A stretch of 64,000 nucleotides of DNA from Vulpes vulpes. Its lineage: Eukaryota > Chordata > Mammalia > Carnivora > Canidae. Shown piece by piece: positions 20,545 to 30,776 of the stretch; positions within the stretch are counted from its first letter, which is position 1; each line of letters opens with the position of its first letter. The translations under genes were made by a program, and so were the position numbers. Where the stretch lies: NCBI RefSeq assembly GCF_048418805.1, contig NC_132781.1:26981771-27045770 (forward strand). Reading direction: 5' to 3'. The notes under the pieces are model-generated. The model worked only from the letters and a program-made list of their open reading frames with translations, searched no databases and had not been told where the DNA came from.

Positions 20545-21420
20545 TTCTAAATAATCATCAGACATTTGTTGAGCGCTTATTGGACACTCATGAAGGTGAT
20601 CCAGGCAGTGTTAGTTTTAGCTGAACACGAAGGAGGACATGATTAATTTTGTCAGAGATGTATCAGAGAGAGCTTTCCAGAGATAATAATTTTGTATTCT
20701 TTTTTGCTGGTCTTTGATATTCCTTGAGGAGTTCTTGATGTTAAAAATGGAAAAGGATTTCTAGGTACAGAGAACAGCTTGTCTAAAGGCATGGACTTAT
20801 CCCAAGGTGGGAGTATGGGTTGGGGTGGATGAGGTAAATGGCATAGGCTCTTGTGTGTCATGTAAGGGGTCTTAGGCTTTGTTCTTTAGTGGTAGGGAGT
20901 CAGGGAAGAATTTTAAGTGAGAGAGAAAGCAAGCTTGGCTCTATTTTAGAGAAGCTAAAGTCACTTTGGTAGCTAGTAGTAACTGAATGTTTGTCTCCCC
21001 CCACCCAATTCCTATATTGATACTTAATTCCCAATGTAACAATATTTGGAGGTGGGGGCTTTGGGAGATAATTAGGCAATCTTATGAATAGGAATAATGC
21101 CCTTAAAAGTTAAAAATTAGTGTCCATAAAAGGGGCGCCAGAAAGTTCTCTTATTTTTCTGGCTTGTGAGGACATAGTGAGGAAACAGCTATCTGTGAAC
21201 TGGGAAGCTAGTTCTCACCAGAACCTGACCGTAGTGATGCCCTGATCTTGAACTTCCAGCCTCCAGAACCATTAGAAGTAAATTTCTGTTGTTTATAAGC
21301 CACCCAGTCTATGGTGCCTTGATAGCAACCCAAACCAAGGCAGTGGCTGTGTTGGCAGTAGATTATAGAGAAGAGGGAGAGGCTGCATCCATCATAGTTT
21401 CCTGGATGATCTGTGGTGAC
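20545..21420 (+). mobile_element. L2-type element split by an MLT1/MST LTR
   Basis: CAGACATTTGTTGAGCGCTT opens it; GGTACAGAGAACAGCTTGTC, AAAGGCATGGACTTATCCC and AGTCACTTTGGTAGC continue. After the LTR, GCTGTGTTGGCAGTAGATTA resumes the L2 order at about 21344-21420. Confidence 0.7.
20978..21343 (+). mobile_element. MLT1/MST-type LTR
   Basis: Sense LTR: CTGAATGTTTGTCTCCCCCC, AATATTTGGAGGTGGGGGCT, TTGGGAGATAATTAGGCAAT, GATCTTGAACTTCCAGCCTC, TAAATTTCTGTTGTTTATAA, GCCACCCAGTCTATGG. Inserted in the L2. Confidence 0.92.
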
Positions 21421-21423
21421 TAT

Positions 21424-21479
21424 TTTTATTTATTTTATTTTATTTTATTTTATTTTATTTTATTTTATTTTACTTATTC

Positions 21480-21525
<46 letters not shown>

Positions 21526-21648
21526 GACACAGGCAGAGGGAGAAGCAGGTTCCCCATGGGGAGCCCGATGCAGGACTTCATCCCTGGGCCCCGGGAACTT
21601 GACCTGACTGAGGGCAGACGCTCAACTGCTGAGCCACCCAGGTGACCC
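21424..21648 (-). mobile_element. SINEC with expanded tail
   Basis: Antisense SINEC whose tail is a (TTTTA)n microsatellite at 21424-21473 and whose body has a GA tract at 21481-21519. Ends CTGAGCCACCCAGGTGACCCC. Both tracts should be length-variable. Confidence 0.93.
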
Positions 21649-21869
21649 CCCACCCCAATATCATAAGGATTCTAGATGGCCAAGATTTTAGACTCTATGA
21701 GGTACTTCGCAAAAGAGGTAAGGATCAAAAAGCCAGTTTCTAATTGCCCCTGGATTGCTTGGCTGGACTGAATGTGGGTTGTGACTAGATGTGGACACTT
21801 CCTGAAGTTCTTTGGAAGTAACAAGCAAGTGGATAAGTTATTACTTTCCCTTTGCTGTAAGAACTAGAT
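21649..21869. other. Single-copy or decayed L2 DNA
   Basis: No clear family. Could be more of the L2 at 20545-21420. Confidence 0.3.
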
Positions 21870-22065
21870 CAGCTGGGAGAGCTTGGGAGTCAGACACCAT
21901 GGATCCTGAATTTAAATCCCAGCTCTGCTACTTACTAGCTATGTGCCCCGAGGTAAGCTTCTGGCTTTCTGACCCTCAGTTTACCTAACTGCAAGATGGA
22001 GACCATGACCCTTATGTCAGAGGGTGAAGTGACCGGTGCATTCAAGGTACTTTCTGCTGGCATTG
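21870..22065 (+). mobile_element. MIR
   Basis: GGATCCTGAATTTAAATCCC, AGCTCTGCTACTTACTAGCT, ATGTGCCCCGAGGTAAGC, GACCCTCAGTTTACCTAACT. Confidence 0.85.
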
Positions 22066-22551
22066 GCTGGGAGCTCTCTGTTATGGACCACATGTGTTGA
22101 TAGCAGGAATTCTGGCAGAGTGACTTCTCAGTGGGGGGCATCCCCTGGAGTGGCTCTCTAGGCCTGGCCTTCCACGTCCACCTGACAATCACTTGTTCCT
22201 TCAGTACATGGGGCTGAGCATCCAGGATAAGCCAGGTGAAGAGAGAGGAGCTGGGACAACCGGGTATGTGACAGCCACCTCTGCCCTCAGGGAACTCACA
22301 GATTCGTGCCAGCAACAGGATGGGTTTACTCTCCTAATTCTGTTTCTCCCTGGTTGGTTTTTAGCACTCCTTGTTCCCCCTGAGTGGGAACTGCTTAAGT
22401 GAGTGCAGCATTCCTGGGGGGTGTGCTGCGGGCTGAAGAACCAGCCAAGAGACACAAAGCTCAGTCACCTGGGGACTCAGGGGGATTCGGCTACTCAGTT
22501 CTTAGCCTCTCCAATTGTGAATTCCCTATCCCTGCTGTGTCCATGGTCCAT
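22066..22551. other. Single-copy DNA
   Basis: No firm repeat match and no supported exon. Confidence 0.35.
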
Positions 22552-22720
22552 GCTTTTATTTTGATCAAAGTATGATTGCAGATAACATTTTGTTAGTTCC
22601 AGATACACAACATAATGATTTAATATGTGTACATATTGTGAAATGATCCCTGCAATAAGTCTAGCTGACATCCCTCCCCACACATACTTACAGATCTTTT
22701 TTTGTGTGTGATGAGAATTT

Positions 22721-22913
22721 AAAAAAAAAAAAAGATTTTATTTATTTATTTTTTATTTGAGAGAGAGAGCATGCAAAAGAGGATGAGCAGGGGCAGAGGG
22801 AAAAGCAGGCTCCCAGAAGCTGAGCAGGGAACCTGATGTGAGGCTTGATCCCAGGACCCTGGGATCATGATTTAAGCCAGAGGCAGACACTTAACCAACC
22901 GAGCCACCAGGTA
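22721..22913 (-). mobile_element. SINEC with perfect 19-bp TSD
   Basis: Antisense SINEC, A-run then AGATTTTATTTATTTATTTT, ending AACCGAGCCACCAGGTA. A perfect TSD TTGTGTGTGATGAGAATTT lies at 22702-22720 and 22914-22932. Confidence 0.96.
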
Positions 22914-23310
22914 TTGTGTGTGATGAGAATTTTTAAGATCTACTCCAAGCAGCTTTCAAATATGCAATACGGTATTATTAGGTAGACGCCATGCTGTACA
23001 TCACATCTCTGTGACTTACTTATTTTATAACTTTTAACTTATTTTATAGCTTTTATAACTTTTCTATTTTTTTACCCTTTCACCCATTTTACCCACCCCT
23101 GACCCCCCTGCCTTTGGCAGCCACCAGTCTGTTCTCTGTATCTATGAGCTTGTTTATTGGTTTGTTGTTTTACATTACACAGAGAAGAGACATCGTGCGG
23201 TATATTTCTTTCTCTTCTGGCTTATTTCACTTAGCATAATGCCCTCAAGGTCCATCCGTGTTGTTGCAAATGGAGATTTCTTCCCTTTTTAAATGGCTGA
23301 ATAATATTAC

Positions 23311-23312
<2 letters not shown>

Positions 23313-23353
<41 letters not shown>
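23313..23353. repeat. (TG)n microsatellite
   Basis: About 20 TG units interrupting the L1M just after AATAATATTACAT. A likely length polymorphism. Confidence 0.97.
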
Positions 23354-23361
<8 letters not shown>

Positions 23362-23526
23362 ATATTACATTTTCTTTATCCATTTATCTTTTGATGGACA
23401 TTTAGGTTGTTTCCATATCTTAGCTATTGTGAATAGTGTTGCAGTGAACACGGGGGTGGGTATGTCTTTTCATTTTCTTCAGATTAATGCTCAGATGCAA
23501 AATGCTGGATCATATCGTAGTTCTAT

Positions 23527-23741
23527 TTATTTTTTTAGAGAGAGAGAGAGAGAGGGAGAGCGTGCTAGGTGGCGGGCAGAGTGGGGACGGGCAGAGGGAG
23601 AGGGAGAGCGAGAATCTCACTCAGGCAGACTCCCTGCTGAGCACAGAGCCCCACATGGGGCTTGATCTCACAACGCTGAGATCATGACCTAAGCTGAAAC
23701 CAAGAGTCAGATGCTTAGCCAACTGAGCCACCCAGGTGCCC
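23527..23741 (-). mobile_element. Older SINEC, first at shared site
   Basis: Antisense older SINEC: GA tract, CTGAGCACAGAGCCCCACAT, GATCATGACCTAAGCTGAAA, CTGAGCCACCCAGGTGCCC. Flanked by TAGTTCTATTT on the left and AAGTTCTATTT on the right. Confidence 0.9.
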
Positions 23742-23751
23742 TGGAAGTTCT

Positions 23752-23939
23752 ATTTTTTTTTAAAAAAGACTTTATTTATTTATTTATTCATGAGGGACAC
23801 ACATTGAGAGAGGCAGAGACATAGGCAGAGGGAAAAGCAGGCTTCCTGCGTGGAACCTGATGCAGGACTCGATCCAGGGACTCCAGGATCACGAGCTGAG
23901 CCAAAGGCAGATACTGAACCACTGAGCCACCCAGGTAAC
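23752..23939 (-). mobile_element. SINEC, second at shared site
   Basis: Antisense SINEC from TTTTTTTTTAAAAAAGAC to GAGCCACCCAGGTAACTC. AGTTCTATTTTTT occurs before it (23745) and after it (23942). Confidence 0.92.
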
Positions 23940-24034
23940 TCTAGTTCTATTTTTTTTTTTAATGTATAAGTAACATGCATAGTTAAATATCGTTCTCCTA
24001 AAAGTCTACCTTCCTATCTGCCTATTCACCCATC

Positions 24035-24255
24035 CACCATAATAATGGCTAATATGTGAGGTTTCCACAGGCTGGGCACTGTGCTCTGTATTTCAGGGTT
24101 GGGGCCTCATAGTAAAACTGAGAGGGAGATGTGACTATTACCTCTGTTTTTAAGATGAGAAAATGAGATAAACAGGGTAAGTGGCCTGCCCAAGGAAGTG
24201 GCACAGCCAGTGAGAAACCCCTGCAGCCTGGTGCCACAGCCCATGCCCTGACCTG
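24035..24255 (-). mobile_element. MIR
   Basis: GGCTGGGCACTGTGCTCTGT, CTGTTTTTAAGATGAGAAAA, CCCAAGGAAGTGGCACAGCC, GAGAAACCCCTGCAGCC. Confidence 0.8.
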
Positions 24256-25345
24256 CTAGAAGCCGCAAATGACTTACCCCAGGTACTCGCACTGGCTGTT
24301 TCTGAGGGGTGGATTTGGAGTGATTTGTGACTGTCGTCTTTAAAGTCTTCAGTAGTGTTTTAACTTTTGAATAATGTGCATGTTATCGGTTTTATAATAA
24401 TGAAATAAACTAGAAGAGGTAGTTGCAGGTAATCTGCAAAGCATTTGATTTGCAGGAGGCTAGACAAGAAGCAGGGATTTGTTTTTTTGTTTTGTTTTGT
24501 TTTGTTTTTGGCCAAGCAAAGGAAAGGGCTTTGAGAGGCAGTGGGAGTTTGAGAGGCAGTTGATCTTGCCCATCCCCTTCTGATGCCCTGTTGGTTGGGT
24601 CCTCTTGATGCTTACCAGGGACGCTACCCTGCCTCAAGCCCTTCCTGCCACAAGATGGCAATCACAGCACAGTGATGCACCCGGCTGGCAGGCTCTCGGA
24701 GGGACATTTGAGCCTCCCCAGCTTACAGTGGGAGGAAGGGGCTTTTGGAGAGGGACCACGAAGCCCACAGGCTCTGCTGACCCAAACCCTGGGCAGCCGG
24801 ACAGATGTGTTCAGATGCTTCCATCCGCAGCCACCAGGGTTCTCCCCAGAACAAGGCTGCATTATCCGTTTTGCTTTCTGATGAAAGAGATGTGGAGACA
24901 AAGTGACATAGAGGTTTCTGGGCACGGAATGAGTGCCGGCGAGCCTGGACAATGGGTTATTTGTAATCTCTGCGGCTATTTATCTTGTGACCTGTGTAGA
25001 TTTCTTTTTGCTCAATGGAAAGAAATTGGTGCTGAGCTTCCAGGTGCAGAGGCTATCAGGCGAGTCGCAAGACAGGGGGCTGGTGGCCTTTAGCCCAGTC
25101 TTCCCGGGGGAGCTGCTGGGTGAAGCAGCTTCAGTGAGGGCTCAGATTTTTGAGCAATTCCCAGGGAGGACAATTGCCGAGAACAAGCTTGGGCCCTAGG
25201 CTCTGTGGTGAAATTGGGGAAAGGCACAAGTGACTGGGGATGGAAGCCTGGAGTGGTGGTAGTGGTGGTGGTAGAGGGGCAGGCACTGAATCTCTAGCAC
25301 CTGGGATGCCCAGTAGGGACTAGATTCAGGGTGGGAAGTAGGGGC
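24256..25345. other. Single-copy DNA
   Basis: About 1.1 kb with a short (GTTTT)n at 24481-24510. The stretch at about 24850-25050 is AT/GC-balanced, has a SOX-type ACAATGG, and could be conserved. A 162-residue frame (24605-25093, plus) has no recognisable domain. Confidence 0.4.
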
Positions 25346-25580
25346 AGGGCTCCTGTATCGGTCCACACTAGCTGCTGTAATAGATGTAGCTTCAAATCTC
25401 AGTGGCTTACAGCAAGAGGATTTCATAACCTCTTTGTGTGATGTTCAAAATGGGTGATCCAGACCAGCAAGGAGGTAGCTCTTCTCCAAGTGGCGATTCA
25501 CAGACCCAGCCTCCTTCTAACTTGTGGCCCTGTCATTTTCAACACGTGGCTTCCAAGGACTCTTAGAAGAAGTGGAAAGA
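25346..25580 (-). mobile_element. MaLR-like LTR fragment
   Basis: GGTCCACACTAGCTGCTGTA, CAAATCTCAGTGGCTTACAG, CAAGGAGGTAGCTCTTCTCC, AACACGTGGCTTCCAAGGAC: antisense 3' part of an old LTR, with the SINEC at its right edge. Confidence 0.65.
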
Positions 25581-25818
25581 GGGACACCTGTGTGGCGCAG
25601 TAAGCTGAGTGTCTGACACTTGGTTTCGGCTGAGGTTGTGATGTCAGGGTCCTGGGATTGAGCCCCATGTCCAGCCTACGCTTAGCCTGGAATCTGCATG
25701 GGACTCCCTTTCCCTCTACCCCTCCCCACCCCATATTCCTTTTCTCTCTCAAATAAATAAATAAATAAATAAATAAATAAATCCTTAAAATTAAAAAAAG
25801 AAAGAAAGAAAGAAAGGG
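25581..25818 (+). mobile_element. Older SINEC with (AAAT)n tail
   Basis: GGGACACCTGTGTGGCGCAG head, CTTGGTTTCGGCTGAGGTTG, then an AAAT repeat at 25750-25782 and an AAAG tail at 25796-25816. Confidence 0.92.
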
Positions 25819-26504
25819 AAGGAGTATGGAAGAGCATGCATGGGAGGTGTCCTAGGCCAGGCCCAGCCTGAGACATTATTCCCACCTCCATTCCAGGGAC
25901 CAGAAATGAGTCTCAAGCCCATGCCTACCTACACAGGGGCATGAAAATGTAGCTTAGTGTGTGCCCAGGATGACGAAGTGGGTTTTGTGTATCACTAGGT
26001 AGTCTCTGCCCCAAGACTCAGTATTGAAATAGACTATACAGTTTATCCCAAAGCAATAGTCAGTTTTTATACACAGATATTGAGGCTTGAAGATGTTCCT
26101 TGCTCCATTAGTATAAAAGTGAATCTTTAGAATCGACTTCTGTATTTAGCAACAATGAATAAAAGACTTATGGTCTGTTCACACAAAGGATTCTATGGCT
26201 GCCCCTGAATTGTGCTGTAGAAGGCTGCGTTTTGAACCCACAGTCATCAACTGCTTTATTAAACAGTAATTCCAGGAAGCTAGGACTCCTATGAATCAAG
26301 GCAATCAGGCATTATCTATTTTCACTGAAACATCCAACCCCTTAGAATCGTATACAGACTATTTACTTTAAATATAACTCTTTAAGATATTTTCTCTGTA
26401 TTTTTAGGAATAGATTTCCTCAAAAGCAAAGTGTACAATTGAATTATATGGCAGACTTGGTAGGAGACTATTTCTCTTCTTATCTTCCTGGTTCAATGTC
26501 TGAC
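25819..26504. other. Single-copy DNA
   Basis: AT-rich, no firm repeat match, no exon. Confidence 0.4.
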
Positions 26505-26640
26505 CCCCACTCCGAACCGTAAGCCTCACAGGGCAGAGATGGTGTCAGGCTTGTTTACTGCTCTGCACACAGTGCAGGGCTGATAGTAGGCACGTGGTAA
26601 ATATTTATTAACTAAAGTTGAATGGGATGACGTTAAATGA
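26505..26640 (+). mobile_element. L2 3' end
   Basis: TAAGCCTCACAGGGCAGAGA, CTCTGCACACAGTGCAGGGC, TAGTAGGCACGTGGTAAATA then TTTATTAACTAAAG: the L2 terminal pattern. Confidence 0.8.
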
Positions 26641-27363
26641 AAAAAACAATTTGAGCAAAAAAAGCAAGAAAAAAACCCCAAACATTGAGCCTGATGCCAG
26701 TTTTGTAAAAAGAAGTTCATAGATGTGTATAAAAAGATGGCAAGAGAACATACCAGCATCCTTGCACTGTCATGTTCTCGTATTTAGAATTTTCTCTATT
26801 TTCTATTTTTTTACAGTGAATCATTTGCATAATCATTCACATCTATCATTTGCATAGTCAAAATGAACAGAAGTGGTTATTCTTAGAAAAGACTGCTGAA
26901 AGGACCAGAAATGCAACTCCAAGACTGTGCCTTGGAGAAGATGTCACAGGGGGAGGGACACAGTACCTCTTGGCAATGATGCATGAGGTGTGGGGAGCTA
27001 TTTTAGTCGTTTATGCTTAGATCCTTGGTCTGGGTGCTGGGGCAGAGCCCAGTCTGGCTGTGAGGAGCTGGGGAACATGGAGGTGGGAGATGTAGGGTGG
27101 GGGGAGCCCACCATTCTCTCTCAGATATTCATCCTGAGACCTTCTTGACATTCCCTCTGCAGTGTGAGGATGTCCCTCATTTGCACTGAGAGTGGTGTGG
27201 GGTTAGTCTCTGGCAACAGGTATAGGGTAGGGGGGGATGTCATCCCAGGGTTGGCAGTTGGTTCTGTAACCCTTCTGTAAGCTTCCTTACCCTCCAAGGT
27301 TTGATAGATAAAATGCAGGATGCCCAGTTAAATTTCAATTTCAGATAAACAACGCATCATATT
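26641..27363. other. Mostly single-copy DNA
   Basis: The first 250 bp (TGTGTATAAAAAGATGGCAAG and around) resemble an old LINE fragment but I cannot name it. The rest is unassigned. Confidence 0.35.
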
Positions 27364-27532
27364 TTTTTAAAAAAGATTTTATTTATTTATTCATGAGAGA
27401 GAGGCAGAGACACAGGAAGAGGTAGAAGCAGACTCCATGCAGGCAACCCGATGTAAGACTCGATCCCAGGACTCCAGGATCATGCCCTGAGACGAAGGCA
27501 GACACTCAACTGCTGAGCTACCCAGGTGTCCC
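27364..27532 (-). mobile_element. SINEC with TSD
   Basis: Antisense SINEC, A/T tail then CATGAGAGAGAGGCAGAGAC, ending CTGAGCTACCCAGGTGTCCC. TSD (C/G)CATCATATTTT on both sides. Confidence 0.93.
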
Positions 27533-27965
27533 CAACACATCATATTTTGTATAAATATGGCCCAAATATTGCACCCTTCACATAACCTTAGCAAACTCAA
27601 GAGGTTTGTGTTGGTGAAATGGCCAGCTTTGTAAGGAGTGAGGGAGTTGTATGGGCTCCCATTAGAGTTGGGACCCAAAGCCCAATAAAATGAGCCTCCT
27701 GCCTCTCTCTACTCCTTTCCCTCTTCCCAACCTTTGGAACTCAGGACTATGCTGCCAGTGGTGTCAGGGTATGTTAATTCAGGGTATTTTCTCTGAAAAA
27801 GCCCTCCTGGAGCACATCAGACCTTGCAGACTCTTCTAGGAGTCTTTTTAGAGCTCACCCCTTTTGCAAGGCTGCCTTCTGACAGACTTGGCCCCTTCCT
27901 GGGTTGCCATCTACTATGCTATCTACCATCTGCTATCTTCACTCCTTCCCTGGGCCCTCAACAAG
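27533..27965. other. Single-copy DNA
   Basis: Nothing recognised; pyrimidine-rich. Confidence 0.35.
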
Positions 27966-28024
27966 TTTGATCACAACCTGAGATGAAGGCAGATGCTCAA
28001 CCGCTTAGCCATCCAGGTACCCCT
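27966..28024 (-). mobile_element. SINEC head fragment
   Basis: GATCACAACCTGAGATGAAG, CAGATGCTCAACCGCTTAGCC, ATCCAGGTACCCC: only the head of an antisense SINEC; body and tail are missing. Confidence 0.75.
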
Positions 28025-28062
28025 GAACCTCTTTTTTTCTGAAAACAGCATGCTGCCTTTTT

Positions 28063-28296
28063 TTTTAAGATTTTTTAATTTTTATTTTTTTATTTTTTTT
28101 TATTTTTTTTTTATTTATGATAGTCACAGAGAGAGAGAGAGAGGCAGAGACACAGGCGGAGGGAGAAGCAGGCTCCATGCACCGGGAGCCTGATGTGGGA
28201 TTCAATCCCGGGTCTCCAGGATCGCGCCCTGGGCCAAAGGCAGGCGCCAAACCGCTGCGCCACCCAGGGATCCCATTTTTTAATTTTTTTATTCAT

Positions 28297-28348
<52 letters not shown>

Positions 28349-28470
28349 CAGAAGGAGAAGCAGGCTCCATGCAGGGAACCTCATGTGGGACTCGATCCTG
28401 GGACTTGAGGATCATGCCCTGGGCTGAAGGCGGTGCTAAACCGCTAGGCCACCGGGGTGGGGCTGCCCAT
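28063..28470 (-). mobile_element. Outer SINEC interrupted by a younger SINEC
   Basis: Tail fragment at 28063-28083 and the rest from about 28275 to GGGGTGGGGCTGCCCAT. A perfect 14-bp TSD CATGCTGCCTTTTT lies at 28049-28062 and 28471-28484, outside the whole nest. A GA tract lies at 28301-28343. Confidence 0.93.
28084..28274 (-). mobile_element. Young SINEC_Cf nested in the outer SINEC
   Basis: Antisense SINEC_Cf ending GCTGCGCCACCCAGGGATCCC-style, sitting in the T-rich tail of the outer SINE. A perfect 14-bp TSD ATTTTTTAATTTTT lies at 28070-28083 and 28275-28288. Confidence 0.96.
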
Positions 28471-28484
28471 CATGCTGCCTTTTT

Positions 28485-29143
28485 GAGGTATTCTCAACAC
28501 TGCCTACATTTTTAGGGGAGCAGACCTGGATAAAAATGACAAGCATTTTCATTGCAATAAATTCGGAGGCATTTAAAAGCAATCGCAAAAGCCATCCCGT
28601 GGTGTGCCTGCCTGGAATGGGGCCTGGCCAGGGAGTGAGGGAAGTGAAGGAGGAGGGAAGCAAGGCAGAGACACAGGGGCGAGGTCACAGGCTGGGGGGG
28701 AGGCGGGAGGCCTGCATCCAGATCCGTGGCTGAGGTGAGGGGACATGATGATCTTGCCAGCAAATGAAGCAAACTGCTGTTCAGGGCAGAACCGAGAAGG
28801 GTCTGACTTGACTCCAGCAGGTGGAGCCTCTGAAAGGCCAGCCGAGACCCCCCCTCTGCAGAAGTCGCCAGATCCTGGGTGTAATTGGGAGTGAGGCCTG
28901 CTTCTTCCAGGCCCGATGCTAACACTTGTCAAATAAAAACCAAACAGTTCTTTTGGGTGGCTTGTTGGTTTTGAAAAGCAAATCTTAAGAGGAGGCTTGT
29001 GAATAAATCATCCAAGAATCTGGAATTTCCCATTTTTCAAAACATTGGGTCAAACCAAGTGAAACTGCCAGCAGTTCTCTGCTTTGGACTTGCAAACTCA
29101 GCAATTTAGATGCTATCATTATGAAACTACACACGTACCCAGG

Positions 29144-29144
<1 letters not shown>
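28485..29144. other. Single-copy DNA, possibly conserved
   Basis: 660 bp without repeats. 28530-28600 is AT-rich (CATTTTCATTGCAATAAATT) and 28740-28890 is balanced. A 137-residue minus frame (28512-28925) has no recognised domain. Confidence 0.4.
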
Positions 29145-29191
<47 letters not shown>

Positions 29192-29198
29192 ACACACA
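29145..29198. repeat. (CA)n microsatellite
   Basis: About 25 CA units with two small breaks (ATACACAC, ACATGCAC). Likely length-variable. Confidence 0.97.
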
Positions 29199-29714
29199 TG
29201 CACGTAAACATGTACTGTCATGTCCAGACAGACTTATGTTACCCGGGGTTGGCAAAGGGGCTCAGAATGACCAGCCGTGCCACAGACAACTGCTCTTGCT
29301 GACACTGTGACAGGCATCTCCTGGCATCTTCCTCAGAATTGTAAATTGAATCCAACAAGCGTGCACCATCTCCTCTGTTGATTCAGTGCCTTCTTCTGGA
29401 GAAACCGCTGGGGTCAAGCCCTCTTTGCTGCAAAGCCCATGACCTCCTGAGGTGTCCACGGGTGAGAAGGAAAACAGTAAGAGACTAGACATCCCCGAGA
29501 TTGTGGGCAGGATGGGGCAGCCCATCCAGGCTGGTAAAGCAGGGTCAGGGCCCCTGCCAATTAAAACAGTAGGAGACACAAAGTTTCAATGAGGCTGATG
29601 ATAGAATGATCTGTAGAAGTCCAGAAGCCTGGGTAGGAGAGTGTTTGGTCTCTGAGTATTTATGTGGAAAGCAGTGTGTTGGGATGGGGTGATTTCTTCT
29701 CTAACTGTCCTACC
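29199..29714. other. Single-copy DNA
   Basis: Nothing recognised. Confidence 0.35.
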
Positions 29715-29905
29715 ACAGCTCCTTCATTTGCAGCTGTGTGACCTGAAGCCAGTTAATCAGCCCCTCTGAGCCTCAGTTTTCTCATCTGTAAAAGGGAGAG
29801 AGTAATTCCTACCTTGGGGAGTGGCAGCGAACATCTGATGAAGAAAGGTAAATGAAAGTACGCTAAATACTGTAAAAGCTCTAGGTAAATGCCGCAAACC
29901 ATGAA
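29715..29905 (+). mobile_element. MIR
   Basis: GCAGCTGTGTGACCTGAAGC, CCCCTCTGAGCCTCAGTTTT, CTCATCTGTAAAAGGGAGAG, GCTCTAGGTAAATGC. Confidence 0.88.
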
Positions 29906-30248
29906 CAGTGAGAATTCCATCCCTGTAGGGTAGTTAAGGGAAGGAAGAGGTAGTTTCTCTGAGGCTTTGAGAATCAGACCATTAGAGAGGGATCCCAGTG
30001 GTGGGTGGAGGGGAAGGGAGCAGAGTTACTTCCTTCCTGAGGGAATGAACCTCAGCCCTGCTGGGATAAAGGATGGGAGACAGGGCACCAAATGTTCATG
30101 ATCAGTTCAGTCTCTTCTGGGCTGCCAGTGTCGACTGTGGTTTCCCCCTGCACTGCCAGGACCATAGTGTGGCTCCAGCCTGCTATTCTCTCAGGTTTCT
30201 GGAAACACAGAGGCCCTGGGAATATCCACCTTCCACAGTTTAAAAGTT

Positions 30249-30406
30249 CTTTTTTTAAAGATTTTATTTATTTATTAATGAGAGACACAGAGAGAGAGAG
30301 AGAGAGAGGCAGAGACACAGGCAGAGGGAGAAGCAGGCTCCACGCAGGGAGCCCGATGTGGGACTCGATCCTGGGTCTCCAGGATCACGCCCTGGGCTGC
30401 AGGCAG
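30249..30406 (-). mobile_element. SINEC lacking its head
   Basis: Antisense SINEC from CTTTTTTTAAAGATTTTATTT to CACGCCCTGGGCTGCAGGCAG, where it joins L1 sequence. The expected end (CACTGAGCCACCCAGG...) is absent. Confidence 0.92.
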
Positions 30407-30407
30407 T

Positions 30408-30631
30408 CCACAATAGCCAAACTGTGGAAGGAGCCTCGGTGTCCATCGAAAGATGAATGGACAAAGAAGATGTGGTTTATGTATACAATGGAATATTACT
30501 CAGCCATTAGAAACGACAAATACCCACCATTTGCTCCGACGTGGATGGAACTGGAGGGTATTATGCTGAGTGAAGTAAGTCAATCGGAGAAGGACAAACA
30601 GTGTATGTTCTCATTCATTTGGGGAATATAA
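30408..30631 (+). pseudogene. L1 ORF2 C-terminal fragment
   Basis: The frame reads a STIAKLWKEPRCPSKDEW stretch, then MYTMEYYSAIRNDKYPPF, MELEGIMLSEVSQSEKDK and FIWGI before TAA at 30629-30631. This is the last 70-75 residues of L1 ORF2 (reverse-transcriptase/endonuclease protein), beyond both enzymatic domains. In frame but with no start or catalytic part, so not functional. Confidence 0.9.
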
Positions 30632-30752
30632 ATAATAGTGAAAGGGAATATAAGGGAAGGGAGAAGAAATGTGTGGGAAATATCAGGAAGGGAGACAGAA
30701 CATAAAGACTCCTAACTCTGGGAAATGAACTAGGGGTGGTGGAAGGGGAGGA

Positions 30753-30776
30753 GGGCGGGGGGTGGGGGTGAATGGG
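30753..30776 (+). other. G-quadruplex motif in L1 3' UTR
   Basis: Four G-runs with loops of 1, 1 and 5 (GGG-C-GGGGGG-T-GGGGG-TGAAT-GGG). It fits the standard G3+ N1-7 rule. L1 3' UTRs of several mammals are known to carry such motifs. Confidence 0.85.

Larger units (their letters stand above)
22552..23960 (-). mobile_element. Old L1M 3' end carrying three SINEs
   Basis: Antisense L1M: GTTAGTTCCAGATACACAAC, TTTAATATGTGTACATATTG, AGATCTACTCCAAGCAGC, GTCTGTTCTCTGTATCTATG, TCACTTAGCATAATGCCCTC, GGTTGTTTCCATATCTTAGC. The last parts correspond to the ORF2 C-terminus and are frame-broken. Confidence 0.88.

Noticed and set aside
21424..21519. Regularly spaced direct repeats that might suggest an array
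   Set aside because: They are simple pentanucleotide and dinucleotide microsatellites in a SINEC; there are no CRISPR-like spacers.
24605..25093. 162-residue open frame on the plus strand
   Set aside because: No recognised domain, no splice or promoter context; long frames of this size are expected by chance in 64 kb.
28117..28515. Open frames rich in RE/ER repeats here and in many other SINECs
   Set aside because: These are the GA-rich SINEC body read in various frames.
30092..30631. 179-residue plus frame
   Set aside because: It joins single-copy DNA, an antisense SINEC and the L1 ORF2 end; only the last part is meaningful, as an L1 fragment.
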